From the NCBI RefSeq assembly GCF_019145205.1, contig NZ_JAHSTT010000001.1, positions 434,001-498,000 on the forward strand: 64,000 nt of DNA, given 5' to 3'. A program made the translations under genes and the position numbers. This stretch comes from Pseudomonas khavaziana. GTDB taxonomy: Bacteria; Pseudomonadota; Gammaproteobacteria; Pseudomonadales; Pseudomonadaceae. How positions within the stretch are numbered: position 1 is the first letter of the stretch; the number at the start of each line of letters is the position of its first letter. Positions 1 to 10,036 of this stretch are shown piece by piece. The notes below the pieces were generated by a model. The model was not told the origin of the DNA. It saw nothing but the letters and a program-made list of their open reading frames with translations, and did no database searches.

Positions 1-1
1 G

Positions 2-277
2 CTTTCCGGCTACAGCTACTTCCCGAACCAGGCGCTGAACTCGGTGCGCTCAACCATGGGCAACGCCAGTGAAGCCGATATGGTCGAACGCCTGTCAGGT
101 CGAGAGATGATGGTGCTGCAACAATTGGCCCGTGGCAAAACCAACAAGGAGATTGCCGACGGCATGTTCCTCAGCAACAAAACCGTCAGTACCTATAAGA
201 CTCGCCTACTACTCAAGCTCAATGCCCGCTCCCTGGTGGACCTGATCGAACTGGCCCAGCGCAACGGACTGGTCTAG
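2..277 (+). CDS. Response regulator, C-terminal LuxR-type HTH domain (partial)
   Basis: The gene runs off the left edge, so only the last 91 codons are present. The visible part is a NarL/LuxR-type DNA-binding domain: LSGREMMVLQQLARG, then NKEIADGMFLSNKTVSTYKT, the four-helix HTH of two-component response regulators. The preceding stretch (GYSYFPNQALNSVRS) is the usual linker after a receiver domain. The family acts as a cytoplasmic transcription factor activated by a sensor kinase. The receiver is not in the window, so the regulator cannot be named; the BvgA/EvgA type is the closest by eye. Confidence 0.85.
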   Translation, partial: LSGYSYFPNQALNSVRSTMGNASEADMVERLSGREMMVLQQLARGKTNKEIADGMFLSNKTVSTYKTRLLLKLNARSLVDLIELAQRNGLV

Positions 278-314
278 GAGGGCATTGCACCGCTCATACA
301 CCCGTGTAACCGGC

Positions 315-343
315 AGAAAAAAGCCTCCGTCAGGGAGGCTTCC
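315..343 (-). terminator. Intrinsic terminator
   Basis: Arms AAGCCTCC and GGAGGCTT form an 8-bp stem, followed by a T-run when read on the minus strand. It ends transcription of the small minus-strand gene at 361-543 and of the genes upstream of it, and separates them from the converging response-regulator gene. Confidence 0.85.
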
Positions 344-360
344 GGTCGTTGACGCCTCGA

Positions 361-543
361 TCAGAAATCGAAGTCGTAATCGGCCAGCTGTTTTTGCAAG
401 CGTCGCTCTTCCAGAAGATTGTCGATAGTGCGGCGTTTGCTCAAATTGGTCTTGGCCACCTCTGCCACAGGTGCCTCTCCCACGTCGTCGTCCGACTCAA
501 CGAGGTCGTCGTCCACTTCAAGTTGTTCTTTGCCAGTGCTCAT
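361..543 (-). CDS. Small acidic protein, PA3496-type putative envelope integrity protein
   Basis: A 60-residue, strongly charged protein with an acidic first half (EVDDDLVESDDDVGE) and a basic helix near the end (SKRRTIDNLLEERRLQKQL). It has no signal peptide or membrane segment. Size, composition and position beside nth match the small conserved Pseudomonas protein known as PA3496, which databases label a putative envelope integrity protein. Its biochemical role is not known. An AGTTAACC stretch precedes the ATG, and a terminator follows directly. Confidence 0.7.
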   Translation of the reverse strand: MSTGKEQLEVDDDLVESDDDVGEAPVAEVAKTNLSKRRTIDNLLEERRLQKQLADYDFDF

Positions 544-650
544 AAGGTTAACTCCAGGCTAAGACTGCCATTGGGGCTCCTTATAGCGATAATCGGCGGG
601 TGGGTAAAAAAGATTTTTTCAATCGACTGATCAAGAAACCTAATGATTGC

Positions 651-1289
651 TCAATCGTCGGACGTCTTGTCCTTGTATTCACACAGATCTTCGATACGAC
701 AGCTGCCGCAGCGTGGCTTGCGCGCCTGGCAAACGTAGCGCCCGTGCAGGATCAGCCAGTGGTGGGAGTCGAGTAGATACGGCTTGGGTACGAACTTCAT
801 CAGTTGCTTTTCCACCTCGACCACATTCTTCCCGCGTGCAATACCGGTTCGGTTACTGACGCGGAAAATGTGCGTGTCCACCGCCATGGTCAGTTGCCGG
901 AATGCCGTATTGAGCACGACATTAGCCGTCTTACGCCCTACGCCCGGCAATGCCTCAAGAGCTTCCCGCGTTTGGGGTACCTCGCCACCGTGAAACTCCA
1001 ACAGCAGGCGGCATGTTTCGATCACGTTCTTGGCTTTGCTGTTGTACAGGCCGATGGTCTTGATGTATTCGGACAAGCCTTCCACGCCGAGGGCATAAAT
1101 CGCCGCGGGGGTATTCGCTACCGGGTACAACCTGGCCGTCGCCTTGTTGACGCCAACGTCCGTGGACTGGGCCGACAGGATCACCGCAATCAGTAATTCG
1201 AACGGCGAGGAGTAGGCCAGCTCGGTTTTGGGTTCCGGATTGTCTTCGTGAAACCTGCGGAAAATTTCCAGGCGTTTTGCGGCATTCAT
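651..1289 (-). CDS. nth: Endonuclease III, DNA base-excision glycosylase/AP lyase
   Basis: A full-length 212-residue Nth that removes oxidised pyrimidines from DNA and nicks the abasic site. The helix-hairpin-helix LPGVGRKTANVVL carries the catalytic lysine (about K120), and MAVDTHIF carries the catalytic aspartate (about D138). The C-terminus has the C-X6-C-X2-C-X5-C [4Fe-4S] cluster motif (YVCQARKPRCGSC). The gene lies about 110 bases downstream of rnfB on the same strand, the nth/rnf pairing seen in many gamma-proteobacteria. An AAGGA stands 11-13 bases before the ATG. Confidence 0.97.
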   Translation of the reverse strand: MNAAKRLEIFRRFHEDNPEPKTELAYSSPFELLIAVILSAQSTDVGVNKATARLYPVANTPAAIYALGVEGLSEYIKTIGLYNSKAKNVIETCRLLLEFHGGEVPQTREALEALPGVGRKTANVVLNTAFRQLTMAVDTHIFRVSNRTGIARGKNVVEVEKQLMKFVPKPYLLDSHHWLILHGRYVCQARKPRCGSCRIEDLCEYKDKTSDD

Positions 1290-1397
1290 GGGCAGAGCGA
1301 TTCCTTGCGGGTGGTCTACGTCATTTAAAAAGCCCAGGCCTAAACCTGGCAGGTATCAATGTGACGGCGGCCATGTCGACTAGCAACCGCCCCTGGC

Positions 1398-2567
1398 TCA
1401 TTCTGAGCTTGGTCTATGGGCTTGCAGCTGCCGCTCTGCCTCGTCCAGTCTACGCCGTGCGGCGTCCAATTCATCTACACATGGGGCCGGTTGGCGTTGT
1501 AACCTGCTGACATCTGCGCGAGCGTAGGCCAACGCGGTTTTCAACTGGCGCAGTTGGCTGTCGATAGGGCGTTTTTCTACACGCTGCAAAGACGGCCGCG
1601 GTTGCTCGGAGGCGGCTTCGGCCTCATGCAGACGGTGCTCGGCGGCGGTCAGCGCGGCATTCAATGTGGCCAGTTGCAGAGTGTCAGCACGCTGCTCCTG
1701 CGCCTTTTTCAATTCAGCGCGACGCGTGGCCAGTTGGATCTTGGCACGCTTGAGCGCTGGATCCTTGGGTATTGCAGTCGCTGGCGGGCTGTTCACCTCA
1801 AGCACAGTCAGTGCCCGCTCCGCGGCTTCGAAGTGCCGTTGCAGGACGATCAGTTGCGACTGCTGCTCAAAAGTCGGTGGATGGCCAAACGCCTTTAAGG
1901 ATTTGTACAGCTGGGCTCGGCTCATCGCGACGGTGATCCTGGCTTTCTTGATTGCCGCATCCTGAACAACCTGAGGGTTATCTACAGGTATTGCGTCCAT
2001 CGGCGCCGTGCGCTTGGCCCGTGCCAGGCGTTCAGCGAGCTTGTGTTCTTCTTCCCGGTGCAGGCGCGCTTTGCGTTGTTCATAGCGCCTGCGTGCCCGA
2101 TCACGCTTGAGGTCACGCTCATGGTGCTCGAGATCGTTGGCCGCCAGGCCACCCACTATTGGCATGACGCCGAACCCTGGGCGCATTTCGATACAGTCCA
2201 CAGGGCAGGGGGCCACACACAGGTCGCAACCGGTGCACTCGTCGATAATTACGGTATGCATCAATTTGGCGGCACCAACGATGGCATCCACCGGGCAAGC
2301 CTGGATGCACTTGGTGCAACCGATGCATTCGGCTTCGCGGATATAGGCGATCTGGGCCGGGGCTTCCCCGCGGCTTGTATCCAGTTCCAGTACCGGCACC
2401 CTTAACAAGTGGGCGAGACCTGCGATAGTCTCCTGTCCGCCCGGGGGACACTTGTTGATTGCCTCGCCTTCAGCGATGCCTTCTGCGTAAGGCTTGCAAC
2501 CCGGGTGCCCGCACTTGCCGCATTGAGTCTGCGGTAGCAGCGCGTCGATACGTTGAATGAGGTTCAT
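1398..2567 (-). CDS. rnfB: RnfB/RsxB-like iron-sulfur protein with long C-terminal helical extension
   Basis: 389 residues, about twice the usual RnfB length. Residues 1-60 hold the Fe-S motif CGKCGHPGC followed by a distal Cys (NKCPPGG). Residues about 80-135 hold two [4Fe-4S] ferredoxin motifs ([12 protein letters not shown] and [12 protein letters not shown]). The N-terminal membrane helix of canonical RnfB is missing, because the protein starts directly at [15 protein letters not shown]. Residues about 165-389 are charged alpha-helical sequence with three related repeats ([45 protein letters not shown]). No rnfA, C, D, G or E lies nearby. It probably passes electrons between soluble or peripheral partners; the partner is unknown. 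Confidence 0.85.
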   Translation of the reverse strand: MNLIQRIDALLPQTQCGKCGHPGCKPYAEGIAEGEAINKCPPGGQETIAGLAHLLRVPVLELDTSRGEAPAQIAYIREAECIGCTKCIQACPVDAIVGAAKLMHTVIIDECTGCDLCVAPCPVDCIEMRPGFGVMPIVGGLAANDLEHHERDLKRDRARRRYEQRKARLHREEEHKLAERLARAKRTAPMDAIPVDNPQVVQDAAIKKARITVAMSRAQLYKSLKAFGHPPTFEQQSQLIVLQRHFEAAERALTVLEVNSPPATAIPKDPALKRAKIQLATRRAELKKAQEQRADTLQLATLNAALTAAEHRLHEAEAASEQPRPSLQRVEKRPIDSQLRQLKTALAYARADVSRLQRQPAPCVDELDAARRRLDEAERQLQAHRPSSE

Positions 2568-2613
2568 GCTTTGATCATAGCGTTGACGCCCGGCCCTTTG
2601 AGGTGGGCAAGCT

Positions 2614-2646
2614 GAAAAGCCCCGTCGCTGAAACGGCGGGGCGTTT
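2614..2646 (-). terminator. Intrinsic terminator after metG
   Basis: Arms GCCCCG (2619-2624) and CGGGGC (2637-2642) with A/T-rich flanks give a stem followed by TTTT on the minus strand. It sits between the metG stop and the rnfB start, so rnfB probably has its own promoter. Confidence 0.8.
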
Positions 2647-2654
2647 TACAGGAT

Positions 2655-4706
2655 TTACTTGATACGTTGACCCGGCTTGGCGCCACTGTCCGGGCTCAGC
2701 AGGTAGATTTCCTCTCCGCCGGGGCCTGCCGCCATCACCATGCCTTCGGAAATGCCAAACTTCATTTTCCGTGGCTTGAGGTTGGCAATCATCATGGTCA
2801 GGCGACCATCGAGCTTTGACGGGTCCGGATAAGCGCTCTTGATCCCGGAGAACACGTTGCGCTGTTCGTCACCGATGTCCAGCGTCAGGCGCAGCAACTT
2901 GTCGGCACCTTCCACGGCTTCGGCCTTGATAATCAACGCTACGCGCAGGTCCACGGCGGCAAAGGCGTCGAAATCGATTTCCGGGGAAATCGGGTCCTTG
3001 GCCAGCTCGCCATTGCCCGCAGGTGAGGATTGCCCGGTATCGGTCTGGCTGGCAATCAGGTCTTCTTTCGAAGCGTCGGTCATGGCTTGGACTTTCACCG
3101 GGTCGATACGGGTCATCAGCGGCTTGAACGCGTTCAACTGATGGTTGCTGAGCAACGTGGCATGGTCGGCCCAGGTCAAGGGAGCCACATTGAGGAACGC
3201 CTCGGCGTCGGCGGCCAATAATGGCAGCACCGGTTTGAGGAAGATCACCAGCTGGCGGAACAGGTTGACGCCAGTGGCGCAGATCGCCTGGACTTCAGCT
3301 TCCTTGCCTTCCTGCTTGTTCAGCGACCAGGGCGCTTTGTCGGCGATCCAGGCGTTGGCACGGTCGGCCAGGCCCATGATCTCGCGCATGGCGCGGGCAA
3401 AGTCACGGGCTTCATAGGCCTCGGCAATGCTTGGTGCGGCCGCCAGGAAGGCTTCAGTCAGTTCCGGCGCGGCGTTTTCCGCCACCATTACTCCGGCGTT
3501 GCCCTTGTGGATAAACCCGGCGCAACGGCTGGCAATGTTGACGACTTTGCCGACCAGGTCCGAGTTGACCTTCTGTACGAAATCTTCCAGGTTCAGGTCC
3601 AGGTCGTCGACACCACGGCCCAGCTTGGAGGCGTAGTAATAGCGCAGGTATTCCGGCGACAGGTGATCCAGGTAGGTGCGCGCCTTGATGAAGGTGCCGC
3701 GAGACTTGGACATCTTCTGGCCGTTGACCGTGAGGTAGCCGTGCACTGCGATGCCGGTTGGCTTGCGGTAGCCCGAGCCTTCGAGCATCGCCGGCCAGAA
3801 CAGCGCGTGGAAGTTGACGATGTCCTTGCCGATGAAGTGGTACAGCTCGGCGGTGGAGTCCTTGGCCCAGAACGCGTCGAAGTCCAGCTCCGGCGTGCGG
3901 TCGCACAGGTTCTTGAAGCTGGCCATGTAGCCGATCGGCGCATCCAGCCACACATAGAAGTATTTGCCCGGCTCGTCCGGGATCTCGAAACCGAAGTAAG
4001 GCGCATCGCGGGAGATGTCCCACTGTTGCAGGCCAGCATCCAGCCACTCGGCGATCTTGTTGGCCACCGCGTCCTGCAGCGTGCCGCTGCGGGTCCAGGT
4101 TTGCAGCATCTGCTGGAAGTCCGGGAGCTTGAAGAAGAAGTGCTGGGAATCCTTGAGCACCGGGGTGGCACCGGAAATGGCCGATTTCGGATTCTTCAGG
4201 TCAGTCGGCGCGTAGGTGGCACCGCACTTCTCGCAGTTGTCGCCATACTGATCTTCGGTGCCGCATTTCGGGCAGGTGCCCTTGATGAAGCGGTCGGCCA
4301 GGAACATTTTCTTGTCCGGGTCGAAATACTGGGTGATCGAGCGCGTGGCAATGTGCCCGGCGTCACGCAGGCGCTTGTAGATCTGGCTCGACAGCTCACG
4401 GTTTTCTTCGGAATGGGTCGAGTGGAAGTTGTCGAAGTCCACCAGGAACTCGGCAAAGTCGGCGCTGTGTTCAGCCTGCACGTTGGCGATCAGTTGTTCC
4501 GGGGTGATGCCTTCCTTTTCGGCGCGCAACATGATGGCCGAACCGTGGGCGTCGTCCGCGCAGACATAAATGCATTGATTGCCGCGATGCTTCTGGAAGC
4601 GCACCCACATATCGGTCTGGATGTACTCAAGCATATGGCCAAGATGGATGGAACCATTGGCATAGGGCAGGGCGCTGGTGACGAGGATCTTGCGTGGCTC
4701 GGACAT
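2655..4706 (-). CDS. metG: Methionyl-tRNA synthetase
   Basis: Charges tRNA-Met with methionine in the cytoplasm. 683 residues, the long dimeric form. The HIGH-type signature is [11 protein letters not shown] near residue 20. The zinc knuckle is [18 protein letters not shown] (about 145-162). KMSKSRG (about residue 330) closes the active site. The C-terminal tRNA-binding EMAP/Trbp111-like domain (about 580-683) contains [21 protein letters not shown]. The gene is divergent from apbC, an arrangement also found in other Pseudomonas. A dense antisense reading frame of 444 codons lies across it and is a GC artefact. Confidence 0.98.
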   Translation of the reverse strand: MSEPRKILVTSALPYANGSIHLGHMLEYIQTDMWVRFQKHRGNQCIYVCADDAHGSAIMLRAEKEGITPEQLIANVQAEHSADFAEFLVDFDNFHSTHSEENRELSSQIYKRLRDAGHIATRSITQYFDPDKKMFLADRFIKGTCPKCGTEDQYGDNCEKCGATYAPTDLKNPKSAISGATPVLKDSQHFFFKLPDFQQMLQTWTRSGTLQDAVANKIAEWLDAGLQQWDISRDAPYFGFEIPDEPGKYFYVWLDAPIGYMASFKNLCDRTPELDFDAFWAKDSTAELYHFIGKDIVNFHALFWPAMLEGSGYRKPTGIAVHGYLTVNGQKMSKSRGTFIKARTYLDHLSPEYLRYYYASKLGRGVDDLDLNLEDFVQKVNSDLVGKVVNIASRCAGFIHKGNAGVMVAENAAPELTEAFLAAAPSIAEAYEARDFARAMREIMGLADRANAWIADKAPWSLNKQEGKEAEVQAICATGVNLFRQLVIFLKPVLPLLAADAEAFLNVAPLTWADHATLLSNHQLNAFKPLMTRIDPVKVQAMTDASKEDLIASQTDTGQSSPAGNGELAKDPISPEIDFDAFAAVDLRVALIIKAEAVEGADKLLRLTLDIGDEQRNVFSGIKSAYPDPSKLDGRLTMMIANLKPRKMKFGISEGMVMAAGPGGEEIYLLSPDSGAKPGQRIK

Positions 4707-4878
4707 GGGGCTCGGCTACTTGATGAAACGGAGGTCGGCCACTATAAAGCGCCGGGAAATTTATTTCACCCCGTGAGGCTGTTTCAGAATTTTCGGCCGC
4801 TTAGAAAGCATGCCGTTCGGCGGCCGGAACGGTTAGGATAGCCGCCTGTTTCAGTCAGTCTTTTTTCGGGAGTAGCCC

Positions 4879-5973
4879 ATGAGCGCCGTCAATCGCGCAG
4901 CGGTGGAAGCCGTTCTTCGCCAGTACACCGACCCTTATTTGAACCTGGACCCGGTCAGTGCCGGTTGCGTACGTGCCATCGAGGTCCAGGGTGACCAGGT
5001 GTCGGTCCAACTGGAGCTGGGCTACGCCGCCGGCCTGTTCAAAAGCGGTTGGGCGCAGATGCTGCAAATGGGTATCGCGGGCCTGGACGGCGTGGGTTCG
5101 GCCAAGGTCGACATCAGATGTGTAATCGCACCGCACAAGGCTCAGGCGCAGATCCCTGGCTTGGCCAATGTTAAGAATGTGGTGGCGGTGGCCTCCGGCA
5201 AGGGCGGCGTGGGTAAATCCACCACTGCTGCCAACTTGGCCCTGGCCCTGGCCCGGGAAGGTGCACGGGTGGGTATTCTCGACGCCGATATCTACGGGCC
5301 GAGCCAGGGCGTGATGTTCGGTATCGCCGAAGGCACGCGGCCGAAGGTCAAGGACCAGAAATGGTTCGTGCCCATCGAGTCGCTGGGCGTGGAAGTGATG
5401 TCCATGGCCTTCCTCACCGATGACAACACACCCATGGTCTGGCGGGGGCCGATGGTCTCCGGTGCGTTGCTGCAACTGGTCACGCAGACGGCCTGGGGCG
5501 ACCTCGACTACCTGGTGATCGACATGCCGCCAGGCACTGGCGACATCCAGCTCACCCTGGCGCAGAAAGTCCCGGTGGCGGGGGCGGTGATCGTTACCAC
5601 CCCTCAGGACCTGGCGCTGCTGGACGCCAGAAAAGGCGTGGAGATGTTCCGCAAAGTCAATATTCCGGTGCTGGGCGTCGTGGAAAACATGGCGGTACAC
5701 ATCTGCTCCAACTGTGGGCATGCCGAGCATCTATTTGGTGAGGGCGGTGGCGAGAAGCTTGCGACTCAATACGGCGTCGAACTGCTCGCATCGTTGCCGC
5801 TGTCGATGGCTATCCGCGAACAGGCCGATGGTGGTAAACCCACGGTAGCGGCCGAGCCCGATGGGCAGGTCGCGATGATCTACCAGGAACTGGCCCGTCA
5901 TGTAGGCGCGCGCATTGTCCTACAAGAAGCGGCTGCCCCGGCGATGCCAACCATTACGGTCAGCGACGACTGA
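4879..5973 (+). CDS. apbC: Mrp/ApbC iron-sulfur cluster carrier ATPase
   Basis: A 364-residue P-loop NTPase of the Mrp/NBP35 family that binds and delivers [4Fe-4S] clusters to apoproteins. An N-terminal MIP18/DUF59 domain (about 1-90) precedes the deviant Walker A VASGKGGVGKST (about residue 107). The family Cys pair is in ICSNCGHAEHLFGEGGG (about 275-290). GGGAGTAGCCC gives a good ribosome site before the ATG. It is divergent from metG and closed by a strong terminator. Nearby Fe-S genes (nth, rnfB, fdxA) are plausible clients, but that is inference. Confidence 0.95.
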   Translation: MSAVNRAAVEAVLRQYTDPYLNLDPVSAGCVRAIEVQGDQVSVQLELGYAAGLFKSGWAQMLQMGIAGLDGVGSAKVDIRCVIAPHKAQAQIPGLANVKNVVAVASGKGGVGKSTTAANLALALAREGARVGILDADIYGPSQGVMFGIAEGTRPKVKDQKWFVPIESLGVEVMSMAFLTDDNTPMVWRGPMVSGALLQLVTQTAWGDLDYLVIDMPPGTGDIQLTLAQKVPVAGAVIVTTPQDLALLDARKGVEMFRKVNIPVLGVVENMAVHICSNCGHAEHLFGEGGGEKLATQYGVELLASLPLSMAIREQADGGKPTVAAEPDGQVAMIYQELARHVGARIVLQEAAAPAMPTITVSDD

Positions 5974-5988
5974 TCCAGTCGACGGACA

Positions 5989-6018
5989 AAAGCCTCGACA
6001 TTGTCGGGGCTTTTTTTG
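5989..6018 (+). terminator. Intrinsic terminator of apbC
   Basis: AGCCTCGACA pairs with TGTCGGGGCT (5991-6011), followed by seven T residues. It lies 17 bases after the apbC stop codon. Confidence 0.85.
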
Positions 6019-6067
6019 GCCCGCTCACAGGTCAAGCACGCGACTTCGCGCATTACCCAATTGGGCG

Positions 6068-6085
6068 TGTAAGCATTCGCTTACT
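6068..6085 (+). promoter_or_regulatory. GacA-binding upstream activating sequence of rsmZ
   Basis: TGTAAG-N6-CTTACT matches the GacA box consensus TGTAAG-N6-CTTACA at 11 of 12 positions. It lies about 180 bases upstream of the inferred rsmZ start, the distance known for Gac-controlled small-RNA promoters. The surrounding 6040-6250 stretch is AT-rich and carries no gene. Confidence 0.85.
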
Positions 6086-6221
6086 TTCTCGTAAGTGTTT
6101 GGTTTTTTTGCTGGGTGTGTACGTCTCAAATACGTGCGAGTTTTTTCTATCTAATTGAAATATAACAATTATTTATCTTAATTTTGATGTGGGCGCGTGT
6201 CAGTTCGCACGTTGGATCCCG

Positions 6222-6249
6222 TTGAACTTCTCATTGAACCCTCTAAGAT
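6222..6249 (+). promoter_or_regulatory. rsmZ core promoter
   Basis: TTGAAC (6222-6227) and TAAGAT (6244-6249), separated by 16 bases, form a sigma-70-like promoter. The -10 box ends 6 bases before the first paired base of the RNA. Confidence 0.65.
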
Positions 6250-6255
6250 CAGTCC

Positions 6256-6389
6256 TGTGTCCACGGATTGACACAGCCATCAAGGAACGATGGTTTGAAG
6301 GAACGTCGCAGGATGCGATTCATCAGGACGATGAAAAGGAATAAAGGGACTAGGGAAAAAATGTGGGCGGGTCATACCGCCCCTTTTTT
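6256..6389 (+). ncRNA. rsmZ: RsmZ, Gac-controlled small RNA that sequesters RsmA/RsmE
   Basis: About 134 nt between apbC and fdxA, the site of rsmZ in other pseudomonads. Eight GGA motifs occur (6265, 6284, 6300, 6311, 6326, 6338, 6347, 6354). Four sit in hairpin loops: TGTGTC/GACACA, CCATC/GATGG, TCGCA/TGCGA and TCATC/GATGA. The others lie in single-stranded A-rich linkers. The RNA ends in a terminator, GGGCGG/CCGCCC (6365-6382) plus six T. Such RNAs bind several RsmA/RsmE dimers and release the translation of secondary-metabolism and biofilm mRNAs. Ends are inferred from structure, not measured. Confidence 0.93.
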
Positions 6390-6426
6390 CGCCTGCAGAA
6401 AAGTAAAACACGTCCTTCAGAAACGC

Positions 6427-6450
6427 AAAAAGGCCCGCAAGGGGCCTTTT
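6427..6450 (-). terminator. Intrinsic terminator of fdxA
   Basis: AAAAGGCCC, loop GCAA, GGGGCCTTTT on the plus strand reads as a stem plus T-run on the minus strand, directly after the fdxA stop. It converges with the rsmZ terminator. Confidence 0.85.
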
Positions 6451-6467
6451 GGAGGGCGGCGACGCTA

Positions 6468-6791
6468 TCAGCGTTCGAGGTCTGCAATCTTACCTGTCTT
6501 GCCATCCCATTCCGCGGCATCGGGCAGCGGATCTTTCTTCTCAGTGATATTCGGCCAGATTTCCGCCAGCTCGACGTTCAACTGAATAAACTCCTGCATC
6601 TGCGCCGGGACTTCGTCCTCGGAGAAAATCGCAACGGCCGGGCATTCCGGCTCACACAGGGCGCAGTCAATGCACTCATCCGGGTGGATAACCAGGAAAT
6701 TCGGGCCTTCGTAGAAGCAGTCCACCGGACACACTTCTACGCAGTCGGTGTACTTGCACTTGATGCAGTTGTCGGTGACGACGAAGGTCAT
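6468..6791 (-). CDS. fdxA: Seven-iron ferredoxin FdxA
   Basis: A 107-residue soluble electron carrier with one [3Fe-4S] and one [4Fe-4S] cluster, close to Azotobacter FdI. The N-terminal motif [17 protein letters not shown] supplies C9, C17 and C21. The second motif is [12 protein letters not shown]. By family knowledge C9, C17 and the last Cys of motif two hold the 3Fe cluster. GAGGAGA precedes the ATG. It lies 142 bases downstream of mutS on the same strand, the conserved mutS-fdxA order. Confidence 0.97.
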   Translation of the reverse strand: MTFVVTDNCIKCKYTDCVEVCPVDCFYEGPNFLVIHPDECIDCALCEPECPAVAIFSEDEVPAQMQEFIQLNVELAEIWPNITEKKDPLPDAAEWDGKTGKIADLER

Positions 6792-6933
6792 TTCTAATTT
6801 TCTCCTCAGGCGGCGGCAGCGAAACCCCTTCCGGCGGGGCTCGCGAGGTTTGGGAGCGATAGTCTGCAGGCCAGGCTAAAAGCCCACAGCATCCCAAACC
6901 GCGCGAGAGTCTACCAGCTTGCAAGCGTCTGCG

Positions 6934-9525
6934 TTATATCCGAGTCTTCAGTGCATATAACATTTCGAGCGCTTTACGCGGTGTCAAGTCATCCAGGTCA
7001 AGCTTGGACAACTCATCCAGTACCGGATGGGGCAGGCTGGCGAACAGATCGCTCTGGTGCGGCGCGGCGGGTTTCTTGCTGGCCTTGGCCGGGCTGGCGA
7101 CCACCGTTTCATGGGGCAGGGCCGTGGTTTCCAGGCGGCTGAGGTGCTCACGGGCGCGGATGATCACGTCGTTCGGCACACCGGCCAGCTGCGCCACGGC
7201 CAGGCCGTAACTCTGGCTGGCTGGCCCCGGCAGCACATGATGCAGGAACACGATGCGCTCATTGTGCTCAGTGGCATTGAGATGCACGTTGGCCACCAGC
7301 GGTTCGCTTTCCGGCAACACCGTCAGTTCGAAGTAGTGGGTGGCAAACAGCGTATAGGCGCGCAAATGCGCCAGGCGCTCGGCCGCCGCCCAGGCCAGGG
7401 ACAGGCCGTCGAAGGTGCTGGTGCCGCGGCCCACTTCATCCATCAGCACCAGGCTACGTTCGGTTGCGTTGTGCAGGATGTTGGCGGTCTCGCTCATTTC
7501 CACCATGAAGGTCGAACGGCCGCCGGCCAGGTCATCGCTGGAACCGATCCGCGTGAAGATGCGGTCCACCAGGGACAGCTCGCAGCTGGCCGCCGGCACA
7601 AAGCTGCCGATATGCGCCAACAACACGATCAAGGCGGTCTGGCGCATGTAGGTGGATTTACCGCCCATGTTCGGACCGGTGATCACCAGCATGCGGGTAT
7701 CGTCGTCCAGAGACAGGTCGTTGGCGACGAACGGCGTGGTCAATACCTGCTCCACCACTGGGTGTCGGCCTTGCACAATGCGCATGCATGGCTCGCTGAC
7801 AAACCGTGGACAGTTCAGGTCAAGGTTCAGCGCTCGTTCGGCGAGGTTGCTCAGTACATCCAGCTCCGCCAGAGCGGCGGCGGTGTCCTGCAATGGAGCC
7901 AGGCGGCTGATCAGGTCCTCGAGCAAGGCTTCGTAGAGCATCTTTTCCCGGGCCAGGGCGCGGCTTTTGGCCGACAGCGCCTTGTCCTCGAACTCTTTGA
8001 GCTCAGGGGTGATAAAACGCTCGGCGCCCTTGAGGGTCTGGCGTCGTTGATAGTCGATAGGCGCCGACTCGGCTTGCTTGCTCGGCAGCTCGATGAAGTA
8101 GCCGTGCACCCGGTTGTAACCGACCTTAAGGTTCGCCAGGCCGGTGCGGGCTTTTTCGCGGGCTTCCAGATCAATCAGGAACTGCCCGGCGTTTTCGCTC
8201 AGGGATTGCAGCTCATCCAGCTCACTGTCGTAGCCGGTTTTCAACACGCCGCCATCACGGATGATCGCGGGTGGGTTGTCGATGATGGCTTTTTCCAGCA
8301 GTGCCGCGAGATCCGGGTAAGTGCCGGCAGTCACCGCCAGCTGTTGCAGATGCGGCGTGTCCAGTTCGGTCATCGCCACTTGCAACTGCGGCAGGGCGCT
8401 CAAGGCATCACGCAGGCGCGCCAAATCGCGGGGTCGCGCATTGCGCAGGCCGATCCGCGCCAGGATACGTTCGATATCGCCGATTTCTTTCAGTTGCGGC
8501 TGCAGCTTTTCAAAGCGATAGCCGTCGAGCAGGCAGGTAATAGACGTCTGACGCGCTTGCAGCACGGTCAAGTCCCGTAGCGGACGGTTCAGCCAACGGG
8601 TCAGCAAGCGGCTGCCCATGGCGGTCTGGCAACGGTCGACCACCGATTGCAGGGTGTTATCGCGCCCGCCGGCCAGGTTGGTGTCCAATTCCAGGTTGCG
8701 ACGGCTGGCGCCATCGAGCACCACGGTATCGTCCAGACGCTCATGACGCAGGCTGCGCAAATGCGGCAGGGCGGTGCGCTGGGTTTCCTTAGCGTAGCTG
8801 AGCAGGCAACCGGCGGCGCCGATGGCCAATGTCAGGGTTTCGCAGCCAAAACCTTTAAGGTCTTGCACCGAGAACTGCTGGCACAGACTCTTCAGGGCCG
8901 AATCACGCTCGAAATCCCACGGCGCACGACGCTTGGTCCCACGGCGCTTCTCGGCGGGCAAGTCCTTGGGCCAATCATCCGGGATCAACAACTCCACCGG
9001 ATTGATACGTTCAAGTTCCGCGAGCAGGTTCTCCCAGCCCTTGATCTCCAGCACGCTGAAATTGCCGCTGGTGATATCCAGCACCGAGAGGCCGAACAGC
9101 CGTTCATCACCCAATACCGCAGCGATCAGGTTGTCGCGACGCTCATCCAGCAACGCCTCATCACTCACCGTGCCCGGGGTAATAATGCGCACCACCTGGC
9201 GTTCCACCGGGCCTTTGCTGGTGGCCGGATCGCCGATCTGCTCACAGATCACCACCGACTCGCCCAGCTTGACCAGCTTGACCAGGTAGCCTTCCAAGGA
9301 GTGATAAGGAATCCCACACATCGGAATCGACTGCCCCGCCGACTGCCCGCGCGCGGTAAGGGTAATGTCCAGCAGCTTGGCGGCCTTCTTCGCGTCTTCA
9401 TAGAAGATCTCGTAGAAGTCGCCCATGCGATAGAACATCAACTGATCAGGGTGCTGGTTTTTCAGGCGCCAGTACTGCTGCATCATCGGGGTGTGGGAGG
9501 ACAGGTCTGAAGTGTTTTTACTCAT
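6934..9525 (-). CDS. mutS: DNA mismatch repair protein MutS
   Basis: Recognises mispaired bases and recruits MutL. The start was set at the ATG at 9525 ([19 protein letters not shown]), giving 863 residues; a start 51 codons further upstream would add a tail unlike the family. The mismatch-probing FYE (GDFYEIF) lies at residues 37-39. The ATPase has Walker [10 protein letters not shown] and the downstream signature [12 protein letters not shown]. The C-terminus ([15 protein letters not shown]) is the beta-clamp/tetramerisation region. mutS marks the left border of the accessory region; its usual neighbour cinA is now 17 kb away. Confidence 0.97.
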   Translation of the reverse strand: MSKNTSDLSSHTPMMQQYWRLKNQHPDQLMFYRMGDFYEIFYEDAKKAAKLLDITLTARGQSAGQSIPMCGIPYHSLEGYLVKLVKLGESVVICEQIGDPATSKGPVERQVVRIITPGTVSDEALLDERRDNLIAAVLGDERLFGLSVLDITSGNFSVLEIKGWENLLAELERINPVELLIPDDWPKDLPAEKRRGTKRRAPWDFERDSALKSLCQQFSVQDLKGFGCETLTLAIGAAGCLLSYAKETQRTALPHLRSLRHERLDDTVVLDGASRRNLELDTNLAGGRDNTLQSVVDRCQTAMGSRLLTRWLNRPLRDLTVLQARQTSITCLLDGYRFEKLQPQLKEIGDIERILARIGLRNARPRDLARLRDALSALPQLQVAMTELDTPHLQQLAVTAGTYPDLAALLEKAIIDNPPAIIRDGGVLKTGYDSELDELQSLSENAGQFLIDLEAREKARTGLANLKVGYNRVHGYFIELPSKQAESAPIDYQRRQTLKGAERFITPELKEFEDKALSAKSRALAREKMLYEALLEDLISRLAPLQDTAAALAELDVLSNLAERALNLDLNCPRFVSEPCMRIVQGRHPVVEQVLTTPFVANDLSLDDDTRMLVITGPNMGGKSTYMRQTALIVLLAHIGSFVPAASCELSLVDRIFTRIGSSDDLAGGRSTFMVEMSETANILHNATERSLVLMDEVGRGTSTFDGLSLAWAAAERLAHLRAYTLFATHYFELTVLPESEPLVANVHLNATEHNERIVFLHHVLPGPASQSYGLAVAQLAGVPNDVIIRAREHLSRLETTALPHETVVASPAKASKKPAAPHQSDLFASLPHPVLDELSKLDLDDLTPRKALEMLYALKTRI

Positions 9526-9725
9526 TGGGTAATAGACAAATTCGTTGAAAGTGATGGGGCAAAGGGGCGCTTGGCCCAGCATTTTTTGCGATGGCGGCAA
9601 GGTTAACACGCAAGGCCGGGGGGACGCAGGTCGCAAACGGGTAGGTAAAAAGCAAACGCGGTGCCGCCCCGATATCATTCACTAAAAGGGCGGCGGCGCC
9701 AGAGGTTAACGGTTACCCGCCTTTT

Positions 9726-9917
9726 CTATTTTCGCGGCTTACTGAGTATTACCGGCGAATCCAACACCTTCACCACATCATCAACTACCGCCTTGACCAT
9801 TTCCTGCAAGTAATGCGAAGCCCTGGCATAACGGTCCGTCTCCTTGGTCATCGGGTCAGAGTGAGCGTTGTCGACGATAACGAAAGAACTACGCCAGTAT
9901 TGAACCGTCCGTCGCAA
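9726..9917 (-). pseudogene. Short hypothetical frame, probable gene remnant
   Basis: Up to 63 codons ending in VVDDVVKVLDSPVILSKPRK. There is no ribosome site before any start, and the frame is closed by a stop shortly upstream of the apparent N-terminus. The segment ARASHYLQEMVKAVVDD faintly resembles the C-terminal helix of small Pseudomonas DUF3077-type proteins, a resemblance made by eye only. It lies in the 510-base stretch between mutS and the broken ferredoxin gene, where nothing else was recognised. Confidence 0.2.
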
Positions 9918-10036
9918 CAGGTGCAGGCAGTTGTGGTTGACGTGCCTGCACGCGCAAGTTCACCCTTACAGCGTCGTAGCTCCAGTAGCGGCGATCTTAA
10001 GAGACGATAAGCAGACGAAAGGTGGATTTCCTTATG

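Noticed and set aside
3507..4841. 444-codon frame on the plus strand across metG
   Set aside because: Antisense shadow of a certain gene in GC-rich DNA; no ribosome site and no recognisable protein.
6268..6585. 105-codon frame over rsmZ
   Set aside because: It overlaps a structured RNA, its terminator and the fdxA end; it has no ribosome site.
7027..8580. 517-codon frame opposite mutS
   Set aside because: Antisense to mutS; low-complexity GQ/RH-rich product typical of GC shadow frames.
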